Shown piece after piece: positions 53,087-61,408 of a stretch of DNA of 64,000 nt. The notes under the pieces were generated by a model. That model was not told where the DNA came from. It saw nothing but the letters and a program-made list of their open reading frames with translations, and searched no databases. The position numbers were made by a program, and so were the translations under genes. The DNA comes from Verrucomicrobium spinosum DSM 4136 = JCM 18804 (GTDB lineage Bacteria; Verrucomicrobiota; Verrucomicrobiia; Verrucomicrobiales; Verrucomicrobiaceae): NCBI RefSeq assembly GCF_000172155.1, contig NZ_ABIZ01000001.1, positions 3,443,105 to 3,507,104 of the forward strand, in the 5' to 3' direction. Each line of letters opens with the position of its first letter. The stretch's first letter is position 1.

Positions 53087-53947
53087 TCAGGAGAACACCA
53101 CCGTCTTGTTGTGGTACACCAGCACCTTGTCTCTCACGTGCCACCAGAGGGCCTTGGCCAGTACGGTCTTTTCCAGGTCTTTCCCCAGTCTCACCAGGTC
53201 GGCCACGCTGTCCTCATGGGTCACCCGCATCACGTCTTGGTGGATGATGGGTCCCTGATCCAGGGCTGCTGTCACATAGTGGCTGGTGGCCCCGATGATC
53301 TTGACCCCCCTTTCATAAGCTTGATGGTAAGGTTTTGCTCCCACGAATGCTGGCAGGAAGGAGTGGTGAATGTTGAGGATCTGATTGGGAAACTCGCGGA
53401 TGAGATCCTCGCTCAGGATCTGCATGTAGCGGGCCAGCACGACGGTGTCCACCCGGTGCTCCCGCAGCAGATCGATTTGAGCTTTCTCCTGCGCTGCCTT
53501 GGTGCCAGGGGTCATGGGGAAGTGGTGGAACGGGATACCAAATCTCTCCGCCGCTGGCCGGAGGAGTTCGTGGTTGCTCACGATCACCGGGATCTCGACG
53601 GGGAGTTCGCCTGCCTCATGCCGCGAGAGCAGGTCATAGAGACAGTGACTTTCTCTGGAGACGAAAAGCGCGACACGTTTGCGCTCGCTGGAGAAATGCA
53701 GCGTCCAGCCCATACGGTACTTTTCACCCAGGGGGGTGAAGGCGGCCGAGATCTCCTCCTTGGCCAAGGTGAAGTTCTCCACGGCCCATTCCACCCGCAT
53801 GAAGAATAAATTCTCCGGCGGATCGATGTGCTGCTCCAGATCCAGGATGTTTCCTTGATGGGCAAAGATGAAGCCCGTCACGGCATGAACCAAGCCCGGT
53901 TGATCGGGGCAGTGGATGAGGAGAGTGGCTGTGTCTGTTGAGGGCAT
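53087..53947 (-). CDS. purU: Formyltetrahydrofolate deformylase
   Basis: This 286-residue protein hydrolyses 10-formyl-tetrahydrofolate to formate and tetrahydrofolate, balancing one-carbon pools and feeding purT-type purine synthesis. It has an N-terminal ACT domain (LLIHCPDQPGLVHAVTGFIF, QHIDPPENLFFMRVEW) and a formyltransferase domain (KRVALFVSRESHCLYDLL, IPVIVSNHELLRP). The catalytic region is NQILNIHHSFLPAFVGAKPY and GATSHYVTAALDQGPIIHQD, with His and Asp conserved. ATG 53947 is chosen since the family begins with this strand; the longer upstream frame reads into the tRNA gene. tRNA-Leu lies 63 bp upstream in the same orientation. Confidence 0.95.
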   Translation of the reverse strand: MPSTDTATLLIHCPDQPGLVHAVTGFIFAHQGNILDLEQHIDPPENLFFMRVEWAVENFTLAKEEISAAFTPLGEKYRMGWTLHFSSERKRVALFVSRESHCLYDLLSRHEAGELPVEIPVIVSNHELLRPAAERFGIPFHHFPMTPGTKAAQEKAQIDLLREHRVDTVVLARYMQILSEDLIREFPNQILNIHHSFLPAFVGAKPYHQAYERGVKIIGATSHYVTAALDQGPIIHQDVMRVTHEDSVADLVRLGKDLEKTVLAKALWWHVRDKVLVYHNKTVVFS

Positions 53948-54010
53948 GGGCAATGGGGGCGGGAGATCGCCCGGATTGCCGGTCTCAACTCCACATAGTA
54001 AGGGAGAAAG

Positions 54011-54092
54011 TGCGCGGGAAGGGACTCGAACCCTTAAGCCTTTCGGCACAAGATCCTTAGTCTTGCGCGTATACCAATTCCGCCACCCGCGC
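54011..54092 (-). tRNA. tRNA-Leu (anticodon AAG)
   Basis: The minus strand folds as a class II tRNA. The acceptor is GCGCGGG/CCCGCGC with discriminator A, the anticodon stem CAAGA/TCTTG with loop CTAAGGA (U33, anticodon AAG), a long variable arm GCC-GAAA-GGC, and T arm AAGGG-TTCGAGT-CCCTT. CCA is not encoded. Most bacteria use GAG in this Leu box; A34 would need conversion to inosine to read CUC or CUA. Confidence 0.92.
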
Positions 54093-55417
54093 TGGTCGAG
54101 AGGGGCTTTCTATGTACGCCAGACCGGAAAATGTGCAAGCATCTTTTGCAAAGTTTCTGCGAAGTTTTTTGAGAGCCCCAGACGAAGGGCTGGCCGCTCA
54201 AGTGGAAGAGGATGAGTAGGGTGCAACTGGGGGGGCGTGCTCTGCTTCCGCAGACGCATCGGCGGGGCGTGCCAATGCCGGGTGGCGTCTGGGGATTCGA
54301 AAAACGGCAGTCATTGCTATCCGTCGATGAAAGGGGGCGGTCTCACTGCATTGGGCCGCGCGGCTGAAATATCGAGCCGAGTTGCGCGCTTCGCTGCACC
54401 CATTTGGCACTTCACAACACCCCACGGGCAAACATCGCTTCCCTGGAAGCCTGTGCCAGCCTTGTGAACCGGGGTGGTGAAGCGCGGTCTGGCGCACTCT
54501 AAAAGGGCCTGTGCCGCTGAAGGCAGGGCGAAGCATGCATCTTCGGTGCGGTTTCCGGCATCTTGGCAGGAACGTCGATGAGCGTGCGGAGTCGCGCCGT
54601 GCAACCCAACCTTCGAGTGAAGTGGAGGCGTTAAAGAAGTTGCGAGGGAAACCCGAACACGTTCGCTTCTCTCACGGCCACCGATACGTCCATATCGCCC
54701 CCCAGAGTCTTTGGAAGGCACTCGCCAAAGTGTCAGCAGGCTTCGCATTGTCGCCCTTGTCGCCAAGTTGTGACGGGCTCCGGTCCTTCTGGTGCAGAGC
54801 GCGTGAGCATGCCGCTTACACCTCACTGCGCCAATTTCGGCCGGCTATCGACGCTCCAGACAAGTGCCCCGCTTGCGCCACGCCCAGCTCTAAGTTTACA
54901 GAGTGCAATCGCATTGAACCCTCCTCTCGCACCCCTCGCTTTGCTCCCCTAGTTGGTTGGCATACCCAAGTCCAAAGCCATGCTCCAGCCGAGGTAAGTG
55001 CAGAGTTGTAGTAACACGATTGACAATTTATGAGGTGTCATCTGAGAGGTTGTGCTGGCGGAGTCGTACAAAAATTTTGTCATCGTTTTTCGGAATCTGG
55101 ATAGACGCTAATCTAAATATCTGCGAAGATAAGTGCACGTTAGGTTGGTGCGTGCGCATCGCGCGACACGTCTCGTGCTGAGGGCTGGTTGAGGTCCAGG
55201 CAGGGATGGTTGCGCTCTAGATCAGAGTAAGTCATGAGCATGCGTTTTTCCAGAAAGAGGCAGACGGTTATGGTGCAGGAGTCGCGGCGCATATCGTGTG
55301 CTCCTGACGCAAGATGCGTCCGGTGCAATTCACCTGGTGACCTGGCACTCGCTGAAGGCGTGGTGCCATTCAACGAATGGCTGGTGTTTCAGACAGCAAC
55401 TCAATCAGTGGAGGAAT
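54093..55417. other. 1.3-kb region without a convincing gene
   Basis: Several frames of 60-170 codons overlap on both strands, but none has a ribosome-binding site, recognisable motif or plausible protein composition (many Arg/Ser/Pro runs typical of chance frames in GC-rich DNA). Composition is lower in GC towards 55000-55130. No terminal repeats, tRNA or strong hairpin was found. It could be decayed coding DNA or a regulatory or structural RNA region. The last 20 bp hold the ribosome-binding site of the DUF2092 gene. Confidence 0.4.
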
Positions 55418-56311
55418 ATGAAGATCATCCCATGTGTGCCACTCGCATTCGTTACCTGTTTGGTGTCGATGTCGCCGCTCCATTCTCAGGCGGATGCAAC
55501 GAAAGAAACAACCGTTGATCCCCAGGCTTTAGTCATTATCAAGCGGGCTTCTGAACTTCTAGGGGATGCGAAAAGTTCCTCATTCATAGCGGAAATCTGG
55601 GAGGATGTGGCAGTTCCAGACGGGCCCACGGTACAGGTGAGCCGCACCGTGGATATCAAGATGCGCCGCCCGGATCGCCTGGTGATTCAAAAGAGTTCCT
55701 CCGAGCCGGAACGCGCCTTCTACTACAACGGAAAAGAACTGACAGTTCATGACCTCAAGGCAGGATGCTACGGCAGCATCAAGACTCCGGCGACCATTGA
55801 CGCCATGGTGGAGGCCGTGGCGGAAAAGTATGACATCGCGCTGCCGATCGAGGATCTCATCATCAGTAAACCGTTTGGCGATGGTGCTGCGAAAGCGAAG
55901 GCGGGGCAGTACCTCGGGCTGGATCGTGTGCTTGGAGTGACGTGCCATCACGTTGCCTTCCAGAATGACAACGTGGAGTGGCAGGCCTGGGTGGATGCCG
56001 GCTTATTGCCCGTGATGCGCAAGGTCGTCATCACCTTCAAAGGCGGTGAGGATGATGAGGGAAACAACGAGACGAACGACGCCGCTGCCAGGGGGAAAGA
56101 CAAGGAGGACAAGAGGGAAAAGGCGAAAGGACCGAAACAGGAAGAAGTGGCCAATGTGGTGTTGGAAGTCGAGGACGGCAGGGACACGCACCTTGCCGCC
56201 ATCTTTTCCAACTGGGATTTCAATGCCCATCTCCCGGATCTCGTTTTCGAGTTCACCCCACCTCCAGACGCGTTGAACATCGAAGTGCTGGCTGTGAAGA
56301 CTCAGGAGTAA
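55418..56311 (+). CDS. Exported DUF2092 family protein
   Basis: The ATG follows GGAGG with ideal spacing. The 297-residue product has a short signal peptide (MKIIPCVPLAFVTCLVSMSP, cut near HSQA). The DUF2092 pattern follows: DPQALVIIKRASELLGDAKS, a strand VDIKMRRPDRLVIQ, AFYYNGKELTVHDLKAGCYG, TIDAMVEAVAEKYDIALPIE, and CHHVAFQNDNVEWQAWVDAG. The end is FSNWDFNAHLPDLVFEFTPP. The fold resembles LolA/LppX-like lipid-binding half-barrels, so a periplasmic carrier role is plausible. A charged low-complexity insert of about 40 residues (DAAARGKDKEDKREKAKGPK) interrupts the last strands; it is not usual for the family. Confidence 0.85.
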   Translation: MKIIPCVPLAFVTCLVSMSPLHSQADATKETTVDPQALVIIKRASELLGDAKSSSFIAEIWEDVAVPDGPTVQVSRTVDIKMRRPDRLVIQKSSSEPERAFYYNGKELTVHDLKAGCYGSIKTPATIDAMVEAVAEKYDIALPIEDLIISKPFGDGAAKAKAGQYLGLDRVLGVTCHHVAFQNDNVEWQAWVDAGLLPVMRKVVITFKGGEDDEGNNETNDAAARGKDKEDKREKAKGPKQEEVANVVLEVEDGRDTHLAAIFSNWDFNAHLPDLVFEFTPPPDALNIEVLAVKTQE

Positions 56312-56367
56312 GGGCATAAGAAAGCCATGCCGCTGGCACACCATTTCCTGCTTCCCCATTTTATTCC

Positions 56368-56970
56368 ATGAACAACCGGATTCTCCACTTCTACCGTGGC
56401 TCTGCCGTCGCCACTCTGGTGACCGCCCTCGTCATTCCACATGCACTCGATGCAGGTCCCCGGGGTGGCAGTGTCCATCGCAGTGTGAATCGGAGCACGC
56501 ATGTGCACGCCAGCGGTGGCTATAATCGCTCGCATGTGGATGTAAATCGCAATGTCCACCGTGACACACACGTGAACGTGGACCGTCGGCATCAGGATAT
56601 TGATATCCATAGAGACGTGCATCGCGATGTTGATATTGATGTTCACAACCGGTACTATGGTCGCTCCGGCTTTGTCGCGGGTGCTGTGACCGGCCTTGCC
56701 GTGGGGGCCGCTATTGCCACCTTGCCACGTGGCTATCGGACCGTCTATGTAGGCAGCGTCCCCTATGCCTATTCTGGTGGAGTGTACTATCAGTCTGCCG
56801 CCTCGGGCTACGTCGTGGTGGATCCACCGGTGGGGGCAATCATCCCTGAACTGCCTGCGGGTGCGGTGGTGACGGTCAGAAGCGGAGTAAACTACTATGT
56901 GGTGAACCAGGTGTATTACCAGCCCGTGATTGTGAGCGGTGTCACCCAGTACAGGGTCGTGAGGTTCTAG
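56368..56970 (+). CDS. Exported His/Asp-rich protein with DUF6515-like C-terminus
   Basis: This 200-residue protein has a signal peptide (VATLVTALVIPHALDAGPRG region). Residues about 36-95 form an irregular repeat alternating His, Asp, Asn, Arg and Val (VNRNVHRDTHVNVDRRHQDI, then HRDVHRDVDIDVH). A glycine-rich hydrophobic helix follows (FVAGAVTGLAVGAAIATL). The end (VPYAYSGGVYYQSAASGYVV, PPVGAIIPELPAGAVV, GVNYYVVNQVYYQPV) matches the Tyr/Gly-rich DUF6515 pattern. The repeat could bind metal ions. It lies 56 bp after the DUF2092 gene, so the pair may be an operon acting at the envelope. Function unknown. Confidence 0.75.
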   Translation: MNNRILHFYRGSAVATLVTALVIPHALDAGPRGGSVHRSVNRSTHVHASGGYNRSHVDVNRNVHRDTHVNVDRRHQDIDIHRDVHRDVDIDVHNRYYGRSGFVAGAVTGLAVGAAIATLPRGYRTVYVGSVPYAYSGGVYYQSAASGYVVVDPPVGAIIPELPAGAVVTVRSGVNYYVVNQVYYQPVIVSGVTQYRVVRF

Positions 56971-57128
56971 ATATTAGTTGCCTGCTTTGTGAAGCCCAAG
57001 GTGCCACGCATGAAGCCAGTTGCCAGGGCGAGACACGCAAGTGGATGTCATCCCGGGAGTCCATTGATTGGCTTTTCGAGGAACCTAGGTGGAAAAAACA
57101 AGTCAAGTAGATCTGTAGCTTACCTCTC

Positions 57129-57980
57129 ATGAAACTCCCGTTCCCTCCTCCTTTTACCAGGAGTCTTCTGCTTGCCGCCATGGTCTCTGCCAGCGTTCAG
57201 GCGGCTCCTCCATCTCCTTCAGCAGGTGCCACCGTGCTTACACATGCTGAAGGCGCAAACAGTGCAGATGATCTTGCGAAGAAACTGTCCAATCCCGTCT
57301 CGTCACTCATCAGCCTGCCGTTCCAGAGCAACTTCGATTTTGGATATCCCGATGACGGGTTCCGGTATCTGATGAACATCCAGCCGGTGGTGCCCATCGC
57401 CTTGAGTGACGAGTGGAATTTGATCTGGCGCACCATCTTGCCCGTGATCAGCCAAGAGGATGTCATACGCGGTTCTTCTCAATCCGGGTTGGGGGATACG
57501 ACGATGAGCTTCTTCTTTTCCCCGGCGCAGCCCACGGCCTCTGGAGTCACTTGGGGCGTGGGGCCGGCGCTGTTGCTGCCCACGGCGACGGATGACTTGT
57601 TGGGGACGGAGAAATGGGGGGCTGGCCCTACCTTCGTTGTCCTGAGGCAACAGGGGAGTCTTACCTATGGCATGCTGGCAAATCACCTCTGGTCGTACGC
57701 GGGAGAGGATGATCGCAACGATGTCTGCTCAACTTTTCTCCAGCCGTTCATTTCCGTGGGGCTGGGCAAGGGGGCGACTATCACCCTGAACTCAGAAACC
57801 AGCTATGACTGGGAAGGGGAGCAATGGACGGTGCCGATCAACCTGGTTTACAGCAAGGTCCTTAAGATCAGAGGCCAGATGTTACAGTGGCAGATCGGTG
57901 GGCGAGTTTATGCCGAGGCACCGGACGATGGCCCTGAGTGGGGCGTGCGTACGGGTCTGGTCTTCCTGTTTCCGAAGTGA
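57129..57980 (+). CDS. Probable outer-membrane beta-barrel protein
   Basis: This 283-residue protein has a signal peptide (FTRSLLLAAMVSASVQA, cut before APP). A short helical spacer (NSADDLAKKLSNPVSSLISL) leads into alternating strands with aromatic girdle residues: FQSNFDFGYPDDGFRYLMNI, then WNLIWRTILPVIS, GLGDTTMSFFFSP, WGVGPALLLPTATDDLLG, and a final strand ending in a conserved-type Phe (TGLVFLFPK). The NPVSSLISLPFQ start and GLGD motif resemble proteins commonly annotated as outer-membrane transporters of the MetA-pathway-of-phenol-degradation type. Substrate unknown. It is a single gene, about 150 bp from each neighbour. Confidence 0.78.
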   Translation: MKLPFPPPFTRSLLLAAMVSASVQAAPPSPSAGATVLTHAEGANSADDLAKKLSNPVSSLISLPFQSNFDFGYPDDGFRYLMNIQPVVPIALSDEWNLIWRTILPVISQEDVIRGSSQSGLGDTTMSFFFSPAQPTASGVTWGVGPALLLPTATDDLLGTEKWGAGPTFVVLRQQGSLTYGMLANHLWSYAGEDDRNDVCSTFLQPFISVGLGKGATITLNSETSYDWEGEQWTVPINLVYSKVLKIRGQMLQWQIGGRVYAEAPDDGPEWGVRTGLVFLFPK

Positions 57981-58133
57981 GAATCGTTCCATTTTGCGGT
58001 CACCATTCAAACCGGGGATGGCCGGCCTCCTCAGCCCACCCGCAACTCCAATCCCGTCCCCAAACAGAGCAGGCTTTCAGTAGCATGACACACACACATA
58101 CCCAAAGGAAGACGGACTTAAAAGCACGAGCAT

Positions 58134-59672
58134 ATGAAACAACATGTATTCCTTGCCGCTCTATGCGGTCTCCTAACCATGGCCTCGGCAGGCGCGCAGG
58201 CCAAGAAGCCCAACATTCTTGTCATTTGGGGCGACGACATAGGCACCTGGAACATCAGTCATAACAATCGCGGCATGATGGGCTATCAAACGCCGAACAT
58301 TGACCGCATTGCCAAAGAGGGGCTCTCATTTACCGACTACTACGGACAGCAAAGTTGCACGGCAGGTCGGGCGGCATTTATCGGCGGTGGCGTGCCGGTG
58401 CGCACAGGAATGACCAAAGTAGGGGTCCCCGGGGCGAAGGAAGGCTGGCAGAAAACTGATGTCACCATGGCCACAGTGCTGAAAAGCCAGGGCTATGCGA
58501 CGGCGCAGTTCGGCAAAAACCATCAGGGTGATCGGGACGAACACCTCCCCACCCAGCATGGGTTCGATGAGTTCTTCGGCAATCTCTACCATCTAAATGC
58601 GGAGGAGGAGCCTGAGAATCGCGACTATCCGAAGAGCCCGGAGTTCAAGAAGAAGTTCGGGCCGCGGGGCGTCGTCAAGGCAACTGCCGATGGCAAGATT
58701 GAGGACACTGGTCCGCTGACAAAGAAGCGGATGGAGACGATCGATGCGGAAAGCGTCGCGGCAGCCAAGGAATTCATCCAGCGCCAGCACAAGGCCGGAA
58801 AGCCGTTTTTTTGCTGGTGGAATGCGACGCGTATGCACTTCCGGACGCACGTGAAGGAGGAACACAAGGGCCTCTCGGGCCCAAGCGGGGACGAATATCA
58901 CGACGGGATGGTGGAGCACGACCTGCAGGTGGGTGAGCTGCTTAAGCTGATCGACGAGCTAGGTCTTGCGGAGAATACCATTGTACAGTACTCGACCGAC
59001 AATGGACCGCACTTCAACACCTGGCCGGATGCGGGGAATACCCCTTTCCGCAGTGAGAAGAACTCCAACTGGGAAGGGGCCTACCGCGTGCCGTGCTTTG
59101 TGCGGTGGCCTGGCCATTTCCCGGCAGGCATTACTCTGAACGGCATCGTATCCCACGAGGACTGGTTGCCCACGTTTGCTGCTGCTGCCGGAGTGCCGGA
59201 CATTGCGGAGAAACTCAAGGTAGGCGTGGAGCTCAATGGTCGAAAGTATAAAAACTACATCGATGGGACCAACCTACTCGACTATTTGACCGGCAAAACG
59301 AAGGAATCTCCCCGCAGCGAATTCATCTACGTGAACGATGATGGACAGGTGGTGGCCATCCGGTACGACGACTGGAAAGTTGTCTTCCTTGAAAATCGCG
59401 CCCATGCCTTTGAAGTCTGGCGAGAACCATTCACGGAATTGCGGGTGCCGCTCCTGTTCAACCTGCGTCGCGATCCCTTCGAAAAAGCACAACACAGTGC
59501 AAACGTGTACAACGACTGGTTCCTCGAGCGCGCCTTTGTCTGCGTGCCTCTCCAGGCTCTGGCCGCGAGGTTCCTGCAGTCCATGAAGGACTATCCGCCG
59601 AGCCAGACACCCGGCTCCTTCAATCTGGAAAAAATCCAGAAGACCCTTGAAGCCGCAGCCAGTGGTAGTTAG
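58134..59672 (+). CDS. Exported sulfatase (arylsulfatase type)
   Basis: This 512-residue protein has a signal peptide (MKQHVFLAALCGLLTMASAG, cut near AQA-KK) and the alkaline-phosphatase superfamily fold. Metal-binding NILVIWGDDIG is at the start. The formylglycine site is Cys75 in QQSCTAGRAAF (C-x-A-x-R form), followed by GKNHQGDRDEHLPTQHGFDE and the second metal site VQYSTDNGPHFNTWPD, then WEGAYRVPCFVRWPG. Activity needs Cys75 oxidised to formylglycine by an enzyme not seen in this window. It probably removes sulfate from polysaccharides in the periplasm. A terminator separates it from a second sulfatase. Confidence 0.93.
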   Translation: MKQHVFLAALCGLLTMASAGAQAKKPNILVIWGDDIGTWNISHNNRGMMGYQTPNIDRIAKEGLSFTDYYGQQSCTAGRAAFIGGGVPVRTGMTKVGVPGAKEGWQKTDVTMATVLKSQGYATAQFGKNHQGDRDEHLPTQHGFDEFFGNLYHLNAEEEPENRDYPKSPEFKKKFGPRGVVKATADGKIEDTGPLTKKRMETIDAESVAAAKEFIQRQHKAGKPFFCWWNATRMHFRTHVKEEHKGLSGPSGDEYHDGMVEHDLQVGELLKLIDELGLAENTIVQYSTDNGPHFNTWPDAGNTPFRSEKNSNWEGAYRVPCFVRWPGHFPAGITLNGIVSHEDWLPTFAAAAGVPDIAEKLKVGVELNGRKYKNYIDGTNLLDYLTGKTKESPRSEFIYVNDDGQVVAIRYDDWKVVFLENRAHAFEVWREPFTELRVPLLFNLRRDPFEKAQHSANVYNDWFLERAFVCVPLQALAARFLQSMKDYPPSQTPGSFNLEKIQKTLEAAASGS

Positions 59673-59687
59673 TCAAGTGCAGGCAAG

Positions 59688-59718
59688 AGAGTGTCGCCGG
59701 AATGGGCGACGCTCTTTT
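59688..59718 (+). terminator. Rho-independent terminator between the sulfatase genes
   Basis: AGAGTGTCGCC pairs with GGCGACGCTCT (one G-T pair) over a short loop, followed by TTTT. It begins 15 bp after the first sulfatase stop and lies 26 bp before the second sulfatase ATG. Confidence 0.8.
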
Positions 59719-59744
59719 GGGGCTCCCTCCCGCCTCTTCGCACC

Positions 59745-61355
59745 ATGAAGACAATTGTCGCGCACATTCCAACGGTCACCTTTATGACAGGGATCAAAGC
59801 GGCCATGATGCTGGCTCTGACCGTTCCTCCCTGTTTGCATGCCCAGACCTTTGACCGGTCACTGCATGCTAGGGAAAACATGGAGGCCGCAATCCCACGG
59901 CCTGACCAGGACGAGGCCGTGGCGGGAAAGCTGGCCGCACAGGAAAGGAAAACGGGGAGGAAGCCCAATATCCTGTGGATCGTGGTAGATGACATGGGCT
60001 ATGGCGACCCCGGATGCTATGGCGGCGGGGCGATCACGGGAGCGTCCACGCCGAACATCGACCGTCTGGCGGCGGGTGGCTTGAAGCTGACTTCCTGCTA
60101 TGCACAGCACACCTGCACGCCCACACGCTCGGCCATTCTCACAGGCCGGCTGCCGGTGCGCACGGGACTCACCCGCCCCATCCTTGCGGGTGACAAAGTC
60201 ATGAAGAATCCCTGGGATGGTGAAACGAGCCTGCCCAAGTTGCTCAGTGACGCGGGTTACTTCACCATGCTGACTGGCAAGTGGCACGTTGGCGAGAGCA
60301 AGGGCATGCGCCCGCATGACATTGGGTTCGATGAATATTACGGATACTATCCTGCCCAAAAGGAAATCTCCCAGCGTTTCGATGTGCGGAGATACCCCGG
60401 CCTGGTGCTCGATCCTGAGCGGCTGGCAGCGTTTGAGGCTGTGGGGCCGTCGGATTTTCTCACTCATGGCTTCAAAGGGGGCGAGACAAAAGAACTGGCG
60501 CAGATCAAAACCATTGAGGATATGGGGCGGGCAGACAGCGTCCTCATAGAGCACACGCTAAAGCGAATTGGAGAATTGGCGAAGGGCGACAAACCTTTCT
60601 TCATCGAGCATTGCTTCATGAAGGTACACTGCGACAACTTTGCCAATCCTGACTTTGTTGGGGAGAGTGAAGCGAAGTACCCCTACAAGGATGCGGTGCA
60701 TGAGGTGGATCTGCATGTGGGAGCACTCGTGAAGGCTCTGGAGGACGCGGGAGTGCAGGGGAACACCTTTGTGTTCTTTACGTCTGACAACGGGCCGCAG
60801 ATGGATGCCTGGCCTGATGCCGGATACACTCCGTTTCGCGGAGCCAAAGGCACCACCTATGAAGGCGGGGTGCGGGTGCCAGGTATCGCGTATTGGAAAG
60901 GAATGATCGCTCCAGGGCGCATAAGTGATGACGTGTTCGACCTGATGGATCTCTTTGGTGTCGCTTTAAGTCTGGCCGGAGTCTCAATGGACAGGCTGCC
61001 TCCGGATCGATACTATGACTTTGTGGATCAAACGTCATTCCTTCTCCATGATTATGGGCTGACCCGGCGTGAAGCCGTGTATTTTTGGTGGGGCAAGGAA
61101 CTTATGGCCTGCCGGATGAAGGAGTTCAAAGCACATCTAAAGGTCATCATTCCGCAGGCGCCCCATATGTACATCGATTTGTCGCTGATTCAGGACGTTG
61201 GACTCGCACCATGGTACTTCAATCTCTATCTTGACCCCAAGGAGGAGATGACGGTGGGCCATCGGCTTGATCCTTGGATGGCCACAGTTGTGGGCAAGCT
61301 CAAGACTCACGCTGCCACCTTCAGAACGTACCCGCCGAAAAATGTGGGGCTGTGA
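59745..61355 (+). CDS. Exported sulfatase (second, C-x-P-x-R type)
   Basis: This 536-residue protein has a leader (MTGIKAAMMLALTVPPCLHA) and a charged spacer before the sulfatase fold begins at NILWIVVDDMGYGDPGCYGG. The formylglycine site is Cys124 in QHTCTPTRSAILTGR, the classic C-x-P-x-R form. Later come MLTGKWHVGE and HDIGFDEYYGYYP, FVFFTSDNGPQMDAWPDAGY for the second metal site, and EGGVRVPGIAYWKG. It is similar in layout to the gene upstream but diverged, so an old duplication or independent acquisition is possible. The two probably act on different sulfate esters. ATG 59745 places the signal sequence near the start. Confidence 0.93.
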   Translation: MKTIVAHIPTVTFMTGIKAAMMLALTVPPCLHAQTFDRSLHARENMEAAIPRPDQDEAVAGKLAAQERKTGRKPNILWIVVDDMGYGDPGCYGGGAITGASTPNIDRLAAGGLKLTSCYAQHTCTPTRSAILTGRLPVRTGLTRPILAGDKVMKNPWDGETSLPKLLSDAGYFTMLTGKWHVGESKGMRPHDIGFDEYYGYYPAQKEISQRFDVRRYPGLVLDPERLAAFEAVGPSDFLTHGFKGGETKELAQIKTIEDMGRADSVLIEHTLKRIGELAKGDKPFFIEHCFMKVHCDNFANPDFVGESEAKYPYKDAVHEVDLHVGALVKALEDAGVQGNTFVFFTSDNGPQMDAWPDAGYTPFRGAKGTTYEGGVRVPGIAYWKGMIAPGRISDDVFDLMDLFGVALSLAGVSMDRLPPDRYYDFVDQTSFLLHDYGLTRREAVYFWWGKELMACRMKEFKAHLKVIIPQAPHMYIDLSLIQDVGLAPWYFNLYLDPKEEMTVGHRLDPWMATVVGKLKTHAATFRTYPPKNVGL

Positions 61356-61408
61356 GTTCAAGATCATACTATTATCAGCCAAAGCCGCCGCATCCTTTGC
61401 CGAACACC

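Noticed and set aside
54317-55011. Frames of 166-169 codons on both strands
   Set aside because: Arg/Ser/Pro-rich, overlapping, without start signals or domain motifs; treated as chance frames.
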